Made by a program: the position numbers and the translations under genes
From: Bin34 sp963422415
Lineage (GTDB): Bacteria > Chloroflexota > Anaerolineae > Caldilineales > Caldilineaceae
Assembly (NCBI GenBank): GCA_963422415.1
Contig: OY729430.1
Location: forward strand, 2,480,001-2,544,000
Length of the DNA stretch: 64,000 nucleotides
Reading direction: 5' to 3'
Part shown: in pieces, positions 51,446 through 60,998 of the stretch
Layout: the number at the start of each line of letters is the position of its first letter
Numbering within the stretch: position 1 is the first letter of the stretch
The notes under the pieces: model-generated
Seen by the model: only the letters and a program-made list of their open reading frames with translations
Told to the model about the DNA's origin: nothing
Databases searched by the model: none

Positions 51446-52909
51446 TGAGATGCATCCTGTTGAAAACCGGCAGGATCAGCAAGGTCAAAGGCTACCCACC
51501 TCGACGGCATGTCCTGTCCAAGGCATGTGCGACTTCAAACGGATCGAACCGCACTGATCTTGGCAGCACCCCAATTGTAACCGTCTCGCGCAGGCAAAGG
51601 GCCAAGCCTCCGTGCCTTGAAAGTCTTGCAGTTCACCTTTGCCCGTCAAGAGATCCTCCTCAATCTCATTTCAATCCAGGCTGCTTGGCAGCACAGACAC
51701 CAGCCTTGCCTGCCCAAGAACCATTTATGACGCCGTGCAAGAGACAGATTTGAGATCCATCCTAGGGACACCCCATTTCCTGTTTGTCCTTTGGATGAAG
51801 ACCTGAAAGTTTCCTTGCACAGGGCAAGGCAGTGCAGATCTCAATATCCTTAACGTCGCCGAAATTTGGCAAGCCATGGAGCATCACGGCCTTCATAAGC
51901 CTGGTCAGGTTTTCCCTCGTTTTCAAGCGTCTGAGGCATTCCTTTCAAGTTGGACTTTCACCGACTGCACGCGAGCGAAGGCGACGTGCGTGACGCGTTG
52001 CGTGCGGAGCAGATGACAGACCACTGTCGGAATGGCAGCAGGCTCGTGGAGACAGTCGGCGCGAGATTCTGCTGCCATGGTCAGTGGATGGAGGGACAGG
52101 TCCATGCTGGGATAGGTCACGAGGTCATTGACCGAGAATGTGGCACGGCAATCCTGTCTGTCCCATGCATTGGCGACACAGTCATCAAGGTGGTTTGCAA
52201 TTGTCAAACTGTCACTTGCAGTCGTCCTGATGCAAACAGCCCGAAATTGGTTTTGAGCATGCCTGCGCGTCCATCTGTCACAGGTGAAACAGGAAGGCAA
52301 CAAGAAACGATGCAAAGATTGTTCTCGCTGCCAGCACAGCAGCGAGAACAATCTCTCGGCATTCCTCGTAGGGCATCTCACTGGCTCCCTGCAAGCGCAA
52401 GGCTTGGGATCGCATGCCGGGTCTAGACTCTGGCACCATCCTTCTGACACCGCATGCGATAGCCACGGCCCCACAGGGGTTTGTCGGCGCAGTTGCATAT
52501 GAAATCCGCTGCCGTGCGCTCAATCCCATGGAGCGTTCATCCGGACGGAGTATCCAAACAAGAATCCATGCAGATTCCCACGATTGCATTGGCTGTCGAG
52601 CTATTCCCATGCCAGACAGCTGCGAAAGCAGCCGCTCTCTTTCATGTTCCGTCGGCGGCCAAGGCCAGCGCGTAGACTTGACGGCCCTAAGGCTGTGCCG
52701 TGGCAGGTGCACAGCAAGCAAATCGACACGTCGTTATGCCCCGTATGCAAGCAAAGGTCCAAGTGCGAAGCCGTTGAGCACTTGGCCTAGGCTGTCCACA
52801 GAGCAGCGCGACGCTGATGAAGATCGAAATGTCGGGACACTGCCATCGTCAGCTTCTGGCCGGACAGATGCAGTGTGTGCAAAACCGAGCCCTTCTGGCA
52901 GCAGGATAG
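51446..52909. other. Gene-free stretch of about 1.5 kb
   Basis: Open stretches on both strands here (the longest is 191 codons at 51923-52498, minus) show no recognisable domain, no ribosome site and irregular composition rich in C, H and R, so none is called. The region must contain the promoter of the six-gene operon near 51446-51600 and holds the hairpin at 52318-52354. It may be degraded former coding or mobile DNA; I cannot identify the source. Confidence 0.5.
52318..52354. repeat. Perfect 14-bp hairpin in non-coding DNA
   Basis: A 14-bp stem (52318-52331 with 52341-52354) closes a nine-base loop; the arms contain GTTCTCGCTG/CAGCGAGAAC. No T run follows. It lies about 550 bases downstream of the first LRR gene's stop and is far from other gene ends, so its role is unclear. 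Confidence 0.6.
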
Positions 52910-55900
52910 TCAGTGCGTGATCTGCTGGCGGCAGTCCAGACAACTGGCTGGCAGTGCAACCAGCTGGCCGCTATGGTCCAGAAACAGTCTTTCCAGCGGG
53001 GACAGATCCACGAAGAAGTCTGCCGGAATCGTGGCCAGCTGAGGGGTGCGCCAAATCAACGTGCGCAATGCGGCAAGATCGGCCAACAGATCCTCCGGTA
53101 CCGTTGTCAGACGGTCACTCGACAGATACAGATTCTGCAGCTGGGAGAGTCCCGCGAAGAGATTCGGTGGCAGAGCAACCAGATCAACTATATCGGCCAT
53201 CGACGTGTCATCCATCCTCAAATCGGTGCCCAGACACAGCATCTGCAGGGCCCCCAAGTCGGCGAAGAGACCCGCCGGCAGTGTGGACAGCTTGGTATTG
53301 CACAGATTCAGTTTCTGCAGGGCGTCCAGCCCGGCAAAGAGACCCGCCGGCAGCGCAGTCAGCGCCGTGTTGCCACTCAGATACAGCGTCTGCAGGGCGT
53401 CCAGCCCGGCAAAGAGACCCGCCGGCAGGGCAGTCAGCGCCGTGTTGCCACTCAGATACAGCGTCTGCAGGGCGTCCAGCCCGGCAAAGAGACCCGCCGG
53501 CAGCGCAGTCAGCGCCGTGTTATCTCTCAGATTCAGTTCCTGCAGGGCGTCCAGCCCGGCAAAGAGACCCACCGGCAGGGTAGTCAGCGCCGTGTTGTCA
53601 TTCAGATACAGCGTCTGCAGGGCGTCCAGCCCGGCAAAGAGACCCACCGGCAGGGTAGTCAGCGCCGTGTTGTCACTCAGATACAGCGTCTGCAGGGCGT
53701 CCAGCTCGGCAAAGAGACCCACCGGCAGGGTAGTCAGCGCCGTGTTGTCACTCAGATACAGCGTCTGCAGGGCGTCCAGCTCGGCAAAGAGACCCACCGG
53801 CAGGGTAGTCAGCGCCGTGTTGCCACTCAGATACAGCGTCTGCAGGGCGTCCAGCCCGGCAAAGAACTTCCTCGGAACCGCGGCCAGCTGGGGGGTGTAC
53901 CAAGACAGCGTGTGCAACGCGGCAAGATCGGCCAATAGATCCTCCGGTACCGTTGTCAGACGGTTACTCGACAGACGCAGCGTCTGCAGGGCGTCCAGCT
54001 CGGCAAAGAACTTCCTCGGAACCGCGGCCAGCTGGGGAGTGTGCCAAGACAGCCTGTGCAACGCGGCAAGATCGGCCAATAGATCCTCCGGTACCGTTGT
54101 CAGACGGTTACTCGACAGACGCAGCGTCTGCAGGGCACTCAGTCCGGCAAAGAGATCTGGTGACAGGCGCTCCACTCTGGTGTCGTGCAGCTGCAGCGTC
54201 TGCAGGGCGTCCAGCCCGGCAAAGAGACCCGCCGGCAGGGTAGCCAGCACCTTGTTGCCGCGCAGATGCAGCGCCTGCAGGGCGGTTAGGCCGGCGAAAA
54301 GACCCACGGGTAGATGCTCCACTCTGGTGTCATGCAGATGCAGCGTCTGCAGGGTGTCCAGCCCGGCAAAGAGACCCGCCGGCAGGTGTTCCACTCCGGT
54401 GTCCTCCAGATGCAGCGTCTGCAGGGCGTCCAGCCCGGCAAAGAGACCCACGGGTAGATGCTCCGCTCCGGTGTCACTCAAATGCAGGGTCTGCAGGGCG
54501 TCCAGTCCAGCAAAGAGACCCGCCGGCAGCGCAGTCAGCACCTTGTTGCCGCGCAGATGCAGGGTCTGCAGGGCATCCAGCCCGGCAAAGAGACCCGCCG
54601 GCAGGTGCCCCACTCCGGTGTCCTCCAGATGCAGGGTCTGCAGGGTGTCCAGCCCGGCAAAGAGACCTACCGGCAGGGCAGTCAGCGCCGTGTTGCCGCT
54701 CAGATGCAGGGTCTGCAGGGTGTCCAGCCCGGCAAAGAGACCTACCGGCAGGGCAGTCAGCGCCGTGTTGCCGCGCAGATGCAGCGTCTGCAGGGCGTCC
54801 AGCCCGGCAAAGAGACCTACCGGCAGGGCAGTCAGCGCCGTGTTGCCGCGCAGATGCAGCGTCTGCAGGGCGTCCAGCCCGGCAAAGAGACCCGCCGGCA
54901 GCGCAGCCAGCTGATTGTAATCCAGATGCAGCGTCTGCAGGGTGTCCAGCCCGGCAAAGAGACCCGCCGGCAGCGCAGTCAGCGCCGTGTTGCCGCGCAG
55001 ATGCAGCGTCTGCAGGGCGTCCAGCCCGGCAAAGAGACCCGCCGGCAGGTGTTCCACTCCGGTGTCCTCCAGATGCAGCGTCTGCAGGGCGTCCAGCCCG
55101 GCAAAGAGACCCGCCGGCAGGTGTTCCACTCCGGTGTCCTCCAGATGCAGCGTCTGCAGGGCGTCCAGCCCGGCGAAGAGACCCGCCGGCAGCGCAGCCA
55201 GCTGATTGTGACCCAGATCCAGCGTCTGCAGGGTGTCCAGCCCGGCGAAGAGACCCGCCGGCAGCGCAGCCAGCTGATTGTGACCCAGATCCAGCGTCTG
55301 CAGGGTGTCCAGCCCGGCAAAGAGACCCGCCGGCAGCGCAGCCAGCTGATTGTGACCCAGATCCAGCGTCTGCAGGGCAGTCAGGCCGGCGAAAAGACCC
55401 GGCGGTAGCGCAGCCAGCTGATTGCGACGCAGATCCAGCGTCTGCAGGGCAGTCAGGCCTGCGAAATCATCAGCCCGCAGCTGACCCAAGTGGCTGTAGT
55501 GCAGATCCAGAGCGGTTACGCTTGCCAGCTGCGCTGCACCAACAGATGCACAGGTCTCCTGGCTCGTCAGTGCAGTCAAGGCGGATGCCACCACCTGCGC
55601 GCGCCCATGCAGGGGGCCGTCCTCGCACCACGCCTCGTTCGTAGTCCAAGCCAGTTTCGTCTCGTAGCGCAGATAGCCTGTGCCCTCTACCCGTTCATCA
55701 TCTACATAGCGCACGGCACCCTCCCGCGTCACCAGAAGTCCAAAGCTGCGTGCCGCTGCGGCCAAGTCCTGTCCTTGTACATCCACCGGATGGGCTACCA
55801 CCGTCCTGTTCACCCGGGTCACTGGCCGGTACCCAGCCGGCACCTTAAACAGATCGGTCGGCTCTTGGCGCGCATAATGCTGCACCGGCGAGCGCCATGC

Positions 55901-56098
55901 AGCGATCGTAGCTGTCACTTGCATGCCTGTGCGCACCAAGCGGTAACTGCTCTCCCAATGCTCAGCCGGATGATCGTAGGCCCCCTGCGCTACCCAGGTT
56001 GGTGGCGATTCCGACGCCAGCCCCGGCCGGGCCAGCAGGGTCAAGGCCAGCAGCGTTCCCAGTGCCCAACACAGTATTCGGCTGATCCAAGTATGCAT
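52910..56098 (-). CDS. Large exported leucine-rich repeat protein
   Basis: This 1062-residue protein starts with a signal peptide (MHTWISRILCWALGTLLA, cleavage likely after GLA near residue 28) and has AGGAGAG before its ATG. Residues of about 45-152 form a domain also found twice in the M23 protein next door (YARQxPxDLF, PAGYRP, then EGAVRYVDD and GYLRYETKLAW). A cysteine-bearing cap (CEDGPLHGR, CASVGAAQL) follows, then roughly thirty LRRs of 24-25 residues with the pattern LPAGLFAGLDALQTLxLxxN, resembling the eukaryote-like typical LRR class. Many repeats are almost identical, so number may vary. No membrane anchor is seen at the C-terminus; the last residues contain CLDC. It is presumably secreted and binds proteins or glycans; partner unknown. 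Confidence 0.88.
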   Translation of the reverse strand: MHTWISRILCWALGTLLALTLLARPGLASESPPTWVAQGAYDHPAEHWESSYRLVRTGMQVTATIAAWRSPVQHYARQEPTDLFKVPAGYRPVTRVNRTVVAHPVDVQGQDLAAAARSFGLLVTREGAVRYVDDERVEGTGYLRYETKLAWTTNEAWCEDGPLHGRAQVVASALTALTSQETCASVGAAQLASVTALDLHYSHLGQLRADDFAGLTALQTLDLRRNQLAALPPGLFAGLTALQTLDLGHNQLAALPAGLFAGLDTLQTLDLGHNQLAALPAGLFAGLDTLQTLDLGHNQLAALPAGLFAGLDALQTLHLEDTGVEHLPAGLFAGLDALQTLHLEDTGVEHLPAGLFAGLDALQTLHLRGNTALTALPAGLFAGLDTLQTLHLDYNQLAALPAGLFAGLDALQTLHLRGNTALTALPVGLFAGLDALQTLHLRGNTALTALPVGLFAGLDTLQTLHLSGNTALTALPVGLFAGLDTLQTLHLEDTGVGHLPAGLFAGLDALQTLHLRGNKVLTALPAGLFAGLDALQTLHLSDTGAEHLPVGLFAGLDALQTLHLEDTGVEHLPAGLFAGLDTLQTLHLHDTRVEHLPVGLFAGLTALQALHLRGNKVLATLPAGLFAGLDALQTLQLHDTRVERLSPDLFAGLSALQTLRLSSNRLTTVPEDLLADLAALHRLSWHTPQLAAVPRKFFAELDALQTLRLSSNRLTTVPEDLLADLAALHTLSWYTPQLAAVPRKFFAGLDALQTLYLSGNTALTTLPVGLFAELDALQTLYLSDNTALTTLPVGLFAELDALQTLYLSDNTALTTLPVGLFAGLDALQTLYLNDNTALTTLPVGLFAGLDALQELNLRDNTALTALPAGLFAGLDALQTLYLSGNTALTALPAGLFAGLDALQTLYLSGNTALTALPAGLFAGLDALQKLNLCNTKLSTLPAGLFADLGALQMLCLGTDLRMDDTSMADIVDLVALPPNLFAGLSQLQNLYLSSDRLTTVPEDLLADLAALRTLIWRTPQLATIPADFFVDLSPLERLFLDHSGQLVALPASCLDCRQQITH
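53265..55480 (-). repeat. 72-75 bp tandem LRR-coding repeats
   Basis: Units of 72 or 75 bases are repeated about thirty times; several adjacent units differ at only a few positions (for example the starts at 53390 and 53465). The conservation at synonymous sites points to recent duplication or gene conversion rather than to ancient repeats kept by selection. Confidence 0.85.
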
Positions 56099-56155
56099 CT
56101 GCTCTCCTGTCGATCGTGGCCAACTCCCATTGTATTGCACACGGTGACACGACAA

Positions 56156-56703
56156 TCGAGTAGGGCAACCTCAGACGAGAGACGACCCGGAGAGTGCAGT
56201 GGAGGATAAGTCTCCAAGTGCGCAAGCCACCATGAAACCGGTGTCAGTCACAGCGTCTGGGTTCCAAGCAGATACGAAATTACCTAATATGCATATGCAC
56301 CTGTCGGCAATACTGACCGAAGAGGCCAAACCACAAACCAAGGTGATCTGATCGGCATCTCTGGCGTGACACGGACAACTCCGAAGCCCCGCACCTGTGT
56401 ATGCATGACAAGCCCTATGACTTTTAATCCGTACAACACAAAGGTTTTGGGAGCGCCGAGAAATTTCAGGCCTGTTTGTCCAATTAAACGACATCACCAT
56501 TCAGAACAGAGAGGTCGACTGCCTAGAGTGTTTGATTTGTCTCGTCACTGATCGCGTTATATGCAATGGCGTTCCAATAGCATAAGTGTTTTCCATCAAC
56601 AAACACTTGAAATCTTGGCCACCATTGAAAAATGTAGAGACGAGAGCGAATGGAAGTGGACAGAGGCAGGATATTCAGGTTGGTATTAGGTCAGTGACGG
56701 GAA
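56156..56703. other. Intergenic region between LRR and M23 genes
   Basis: About 550 bases without a supported gene. The left part carries the upstream region of the LRR gene; AT-rich patches around 56280 and 56600 could hold its promoter, but I cannot assign boxes. The right end is occupied by the terminator at 56704-56740. Confidence 0.45.
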
Positions 56704-56740
56704 AGGGGCATAGATTCGGGATCCTCCAGTCTATGCCCCT
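56704..56740 (-). terminator. Terminator of the M23/FN3 gene
   Basis: AGGGGCATAGA (56704-56714) pairs with TCTATGCCCCT (56730-56740) in an 11-bp stem; on the minus strand the stem is followed by TTTCCC. It lies 28 bases after the gene's stop. Confidence 0.75.
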
Positions 56741-56767
56741 GGTTTGAGAGCTTGGATCTGGATAAGC

Positions 56768-59700
56768 TCAGGCAGGCAGAATCAGGACGTGACCGCCGGG
56801 TTCGGGATTGGACCAAGGACCGGCGCCCAAGGCATTGACTGCCTGTACCGAGTAGTACCAGGTGCCATCTACAGTTGGAGCGGCCTCGACATAGGAAGTG
56901 TCCTGTACACGCTCGGTACGCAGCGCATAGGGCTGGTTCCGGCTGGCCAGACGACGGCGCACGCGGTAGTGGGTGACGGGTCGGCCGCCGTCGTGAGTGG
57001 GGGCGGTCCAAGTCAGAGTCACTTGGCCACCAGCCAGACGCACCGTGCCCGCGCCCACCGCAGCGGGGGATGTGCCCACCTGCAGCACGTGACCGCTGGT
57101 TTCAGGATTGGACCAGAGGCTGTCCCCTAGGGCATTGACGGCCTGCACCGAGTAGTACCAGGTGCCGTCCACAGTTGGAGCGGCCTCGACATAGGCAGTG
57201 TCCTGCACGCGCTCGGCACGCAGCGCATAGGCCTGATTCTGGCTGGCCAGACGGCGGCGTACCCGATAGTGGGTGACAGGGCGACCACCGTCGTGGGTGG
57301 GAGCGGTCCAAGTCAGGGTCACCTGGCCACCGGCCAGACGCACCGTGCCCGCGTCCACCGCGCTCGGGGGCGTGCCTACCTGCAGCACGTGACCGCTGGT
57401 TTCGGGATTGGACCAAGGGCTGTCTCCCAAGGCGTTGACCGCCTGTATCGAGTAATACCAGGTGCCATCCACAGTTGGAGCGGCCTCGTCATAGGCGGTG
57501 TCTGGCACGCGTACAGCACGCAACGCATAGGCTTGGTTCTCACTGGCCAAACGTCGGCGCACCCGATAGTGGGTGACAGGGCGACCACCATCGGCAGCAG
57601 GAACGGTCCAAGTCAATGCAACCCGGCCGCCGTACAGGTGCACGGTCCCGGCTCCCACCACCCCTGGGGATGCTGCCGCGGTCACCACCGAGACTGGAGC
57701 CGAGCGGATCCCGGCTGCTGCGGCATGGTGACCTTGCACCGCATAGGCATAGGCTGTGGCCGGAGCCAAATCATGCCGGTCACGCCACTGCGTCAGGGTC
57801 TCTCCCGTGTCCGGCACGTGCCGAACCCAAGATCCTGATGTTCCAACGCGCCGCCACACCCGATAGCCGTGTACCGGCCCGCCGCCGGCTGGCGCCCGCC
57901 AACGCAGCTGCACGTGAGGCCCCACCGCCTCCGCCGTCAGATCCCGGGGCTGTCCAGGTGGAGGCAGTGGGGCAGCCGACGTAGCTACCTGCACTACCCC
58001 CGAGGGCACCCCCGCCCCCGCCGCGTTCAGGGCGCGCACGCGCAGCAGGTAGACCGTAGCCGCGGCCAGCCCCGTCAGCATGTGCCGCGTGCGCGTGGAC
58101 CCCGTGTCCTGCACCAACGCGCGCCAGACCGAACCCGTCCACCGCTCAAGACGGTAGCCCTCAATGCGGGCCCCGCCATTGTGAACCGGCCGGCTCCAAT
58201 CCAGCGTGGCCGTGGTGGCCTCAAGACCCTCCGCCTGCAGATTCTCCGGCGCGGCTGGCGGTTGCACCCGCGCCGCTGCCGTCCATCGCACCCGGGCCGT
58301 GTAGCGCAGGTAGCCCACGTGATCCAGCTCCGGCCCGTCCACGTAGCGCACCGCCCCGTCTTGCCCTACTGTCAGATCGAAGCGGGCGGGCAGGCCGCTC
58401 ACGTGGTCCGTGCCGTCCGTGTTCACGCGTCGGCCGTCCGGCACCGTGTGCCGGTATTGGCGGGCCGGGCGCAACTCCGCCGGCAGCACGCATAGGTTTG
58501 CCGGATTCTGTCGCGCCGCGTACTGCACCGCCGAGCGCGTGCTGCCCAAGGTACCGGTCACCGTGTTCCCCCGTCGCGTCAGGTCGTAGCGGCCCTCCCA
58601 GTGCACCGCCCGGTTCTGAAAGTGGCCTTGGCGGTTCAGGTCTGGCTGCGAGATCGGCGTCGCCAGCGCCGCCGCCGTCTGCCACTCCAGACCCGTGACC
58701 TGGTAGGCCAAGTACCCGACATGATCCACCTGATGGTCATTCAGGTAGCGCACCGCCCCGTCTTGCCCGACCGTCAGATCGAAGCGGGCGGGCAGGCCGC
58801 TCACGTGGTCCGTGCCATCCGTGTTCACGTGTCGGCCGTCCGGTACCGTATGCTGGACCGGAGCCGTGGGTCGGAACCCCGCTGGCAACACAAACAGATC
58901 CTCAGGCCGTTGGCGGGCGTAGTACTGCACCGGAGAGCGGACGCTGCCGAAACTTGCCGTCACCGTGGTATCCCGTTTCGACACCGCCCATCTGCCCTCC
59001 CAGTTCGTGGCCAGATTCAGGTAGCGCCCCGACGCCCTTTGCACGCCACCCGGCGGTGGCGTCGGCATCTCAGGACCCGGCGGCGTGGGTTGCTCCACCT
59101 GCACCGTGGGCACCTTTGACAGAGTTCCCGACGTCACTACGAAGTTCCTGCTGACCCAACCCGGCATTGCAGTGCGATACTGAATCTGCCACCAGGCAGG
59201 TGTCTCCGCATCCTTGCCCACAATCGGGTACACGGTCCGGTCCGCCAGGCGACCCACCTCTGCATGCACCGTGCTCGGCCCCGAACGCACCGGCAGGGGC
59301 GTGGACACGTCTGTTGCCTCCGCGGACAACACGGCGGACACGATCCTATCCATGTCCGCCCCGGCCAGCGCCTCCGGATCGGCGATCAGACGCGGGTCGC
59401 GCAACGTGCTGACCCGCGTCCCGGTATCGCCCGTCACAGTCACCTGATTCATCCGCACCCAACCGACCTCTTCCTTGGATCGCTCGATTTGCCACCAACG
59501 TCGTTCGTACCGGATGCCAGGAGGGCCGACATGATCTCGTTGAGAGTGCGCAGGCATATAACGTCCGTCGTGGCCCACAAGGGCATAGGTGCCAGGGGCC
59601 AGCTTGTCAAGGCGATGCTCATCCGTGTTGTCATACGGTTTGCTGTACACATGCACTGTCGTGCCCGCCTTCACCTGCACTTCTGGACAGGACCCCGGCG

Positions 59701-60268
59701 AGATGTTGGAGTTTAGACAATGTCTGTTGATTGCCTGAGGTATGCCACTGGTATCGTTTGTAATCGCATCCCAATTGTATGGGTGCCCCACCAGAAAATT
59801 CTTGAAATCCCGGCCTCCATTGAAATCATCTCCTATGCCTACAACCCCTTCCTTATTGTATGTCCTGTATCGCACATGCAGGTGCGAGACATCAGTGTTC
59901 GTGCGACCGGAAACACCGATCAGATCACCTTGCTTCACACCTTCTTGGCCCTTCTCAACCAGCAGCACCGACAGGTGTGCATAGGCCAGTTCAAACCCGC
60001 CGCTCGCATCGTCTTCCCGTGCCGTGCGGATGGTGATGTAGTTGCCATAGTTATTCCCTGGATCCCTTAGTGCCTTGTGGACATAGCCTGCAGCCATGGC
60101 ATGGATGGGCGTGCCCGTGCAGCAGCCCCAATCGATGCCTTCGTGGCCCTCCTGTTCAAATTCTTGATAAAGTTCTCTTGTGGCAGGATCATTGAATATA
60201 TTTGTAATTGTCCAGTTTTCGCCCGGCCGAAACGGTAGTCCTAGTTCGAGGGTTTCATGGGATGTCAT
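56768..60268 (-). CDS. M23 peptidase - SH3 - fibronectin type III repeat protein
   Basis: This 1166-residue modular protein begins with an M23/LytM-type peptidase domain (about 20-160): zinc and catalytic residues H42 and D46 (GHEGIDWG), H98 (AYAHLS) and H129/H131 (SHLHVRY). Two SH3-like domains follow (about 195-278 and 320-380), then a proline-rich linker. Two copies of a domain shared with the LRR protein come next (about 415-530 and 548-663), and finally five fibronectin-III-like domains, the last three almost identical. M23 enzymes cleave peptidoglycan cross-bridges. AAGGAG precedes the ATG, so the start is firm, yet the N-terminus (MTSHETLELG) has no signal peptide. It must use another export route, act after lysis, or be cytoplasmic. 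Confidence 0.87.
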   Translation of the reverse strand: MTSHETLELGLPFRPGENWTITNIFNDPATRELYQEFEQEGHEGIDWGCCTGTPIHAMAAGYVHKALRDPGNNYGNYITIRTAREDDASGGFELAYAHLSVLLVEKGQEGVKQGDLIGVSGRTNTDVSHLHVRYRTYNKEGVVGIGDDFNGGRDFKNFLVGHPYNWDAITNDTSGIPQAINRHCLNSNISPGSCPEVQVKAGTTVHVYSKPYDNTDEHRLDKLAPGTYALVGHDGRYMPAHSQRDHVGPPGIRYERRWWQIERSKEEVGWVRMNQVTVTGDTGTRVSTLRDPRLIADPEALAGADMDRIVSAVLSAEATDVSTPLPVRSGPSTVHAEVGRLADRTVYPIVGKDAETPAWWQIQYRTAMPGWVSRNFVVTSGTLSKVPTVQVEQPTPPGPEMPTPPPGGVQRASGRYLNLATNWEGRWAVSKRDTTVTASFGSVRSPVQYYARQRPEDLFVLPAGFRPTAPVQHTVPDGRHVNTDGTDHVSGLPARFDLTVGQDGAVRYLNDHQVDHVGYLAYQVTGLEWQTAAALATPISQPDLNRQGHFQNRAVHWEGRYDLTRRGNTVTGTLGSTRSAVQYAARQNPANLCVLPAELRPARQYRHTVPDGRRVNTDGTDHVSGLPARFDLTVGQDGAVRYVDGPELDHVGYLRYTARVRWTAAARVQPPAAPENLQAEGLEATTATLDWSRPVHNGGARIEGYRLERWTGSVWRALVQDTGSTRTRHMLTGLAAATVYLLRVRALNAAGAGVPSGVVQVATSAAPLPPPGQPRDLTAEAVGPHVQLRWRAPAGGGPVHGYRVWRRVGTSGSWVRHVPDTGETLTQWRDRHDLAPATAYAYAVQGHHAAAAGIRSAPVSVVTAAASPGVVGAGTVHLYGGRVALTWTVPAADGGRPVTHYRVRRRLASENQAYALRAVRVPDTAYDEAAPTVDGTWYYSIQAVNALGDSPWSNPETSGHVLQVGTPPSAVDAGTVRLAGGQVTLTWTAPTHDGGRPVTHYRVRRRLASQNQAYALRAERVQDTAYVEAAPTVDGTWYYSVQAVNALGDSLWSNPETSGHVLQVGTSPAAVGAGTVRLAGGQVTLTWTAPTHDGGRPVTHYRVRRRLASRNQPYALRTERVQDTSYVEAAPTVDGTWYYSVQAVNALGAGPWSNPEPGGHVLILPA
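56783..57660 (-). repeat. Three 300-bp FN3-coding repeats
   Basis: Equivalent points recur at 56783, 57083 and 57383, an exact 300-base period. The first two full units are nearly identical and the third is slightly diverged. Each encodes a 100-residue FN3 domain with the VTHYRVRRRLAS and DGTWYYSVQAVNALG blocks. Confidence 0.88.
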
Positions 60269-60998
60269 GCGATATCTCCTTATGCATGGAACAGACTAGG
60301 ACGGTACTCTATGTCATTCCGTGCATGTCCGCCATTGCCATCGCGTGGTAGCCGCGTCACTGCAGCGTAGAGCTGTCCGATCCAAATCGCACCCAAAGCC
60401 CGTTCCATGCCAAGAGGCATGGAACGGGCAGAGACATCCATCCACGGTAGAGGATGTCAGAACCCATAGTCAAGTCAGATACAAATCAAGGCTTTCCTGC
60501 CAGTCTGTGCCTTCCAACTCTACGCCTGATGTCAGCTACTGGATTACAAGGCTCAGCGGGAAGCATAGGTCGGCGATGTAGTGCAGACAAGCATTTTTCA
60601 TAGCAAAAACCACAGTGATTCACTCGGTCCGCTGGACCAGATCCCGCCGAATCGGCTGAGAGTGTAAGTCAAGAAGTCTGTCGGCAGTGATGTCACATAG
60701 TGAGCAGCTAGGCACACCGAGACCAGATCCAGATTACGGGTCAGCAAGTATCCCAGACGCGCACCGTCCAGTCCCTAGAGAGCCATTCCCACCATTACAG
60801 CAGGGATGAGTTCCAGCCTTAGGTTGTAGCTGGATCCTCGTCTACTTCACCATTACACAACAGCATCTTCTCTGATTGCTTCCTGTACCCCTACATGCGC
60901 AGACCTGCGGTGACAATCCACTCAACAACCAAAAGTCAGGGCTGTGCGGCAGGCACTCGCTTGTCACTGTTGACAGGGACAGCACTCAGAACATGAAC
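60269..60998. other. Intergenic region between M23 and second LRR gene
   Basis: These 730 bases have no supported gene. They hold the AAGGAG ribosome site of the M23 gene at the left edge and a hairpin at 60398-60429. Short open stretches on the plus strand lack any support. Confidence 0.45.
60398..60429. terminator. Hairpin upstream of the M23 gene
   Basis: A perfect 14-bp stem (60398-60411 with 60416-60429) closes an AAGA loop. On the minus strand it is followed by CTTTGGG. It lies 570 bases after the second LRR gene and 130 bases before the M23 start, so it could terminate read-through or shape the M23 leader. Confidence 0.5.

Noticed and set aside
51923..52498. 191-codon minus-strand frame in the gene-free stretch, considered as a transposase remnant
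   Set aside because: I could not find a DDE, HUH or tyrosine recombinase motif or terminal repeats; composition is irregular.
53046..54914. Long open frame of 622 codons opposite the first LRR gene
   Set aside because: It is the mirror of the 24-25 codon repeats: the unit length is a multiple of three and stop-free in several frames. The product is a repetitive Arg/Ser/Cys string with no ribosome site.
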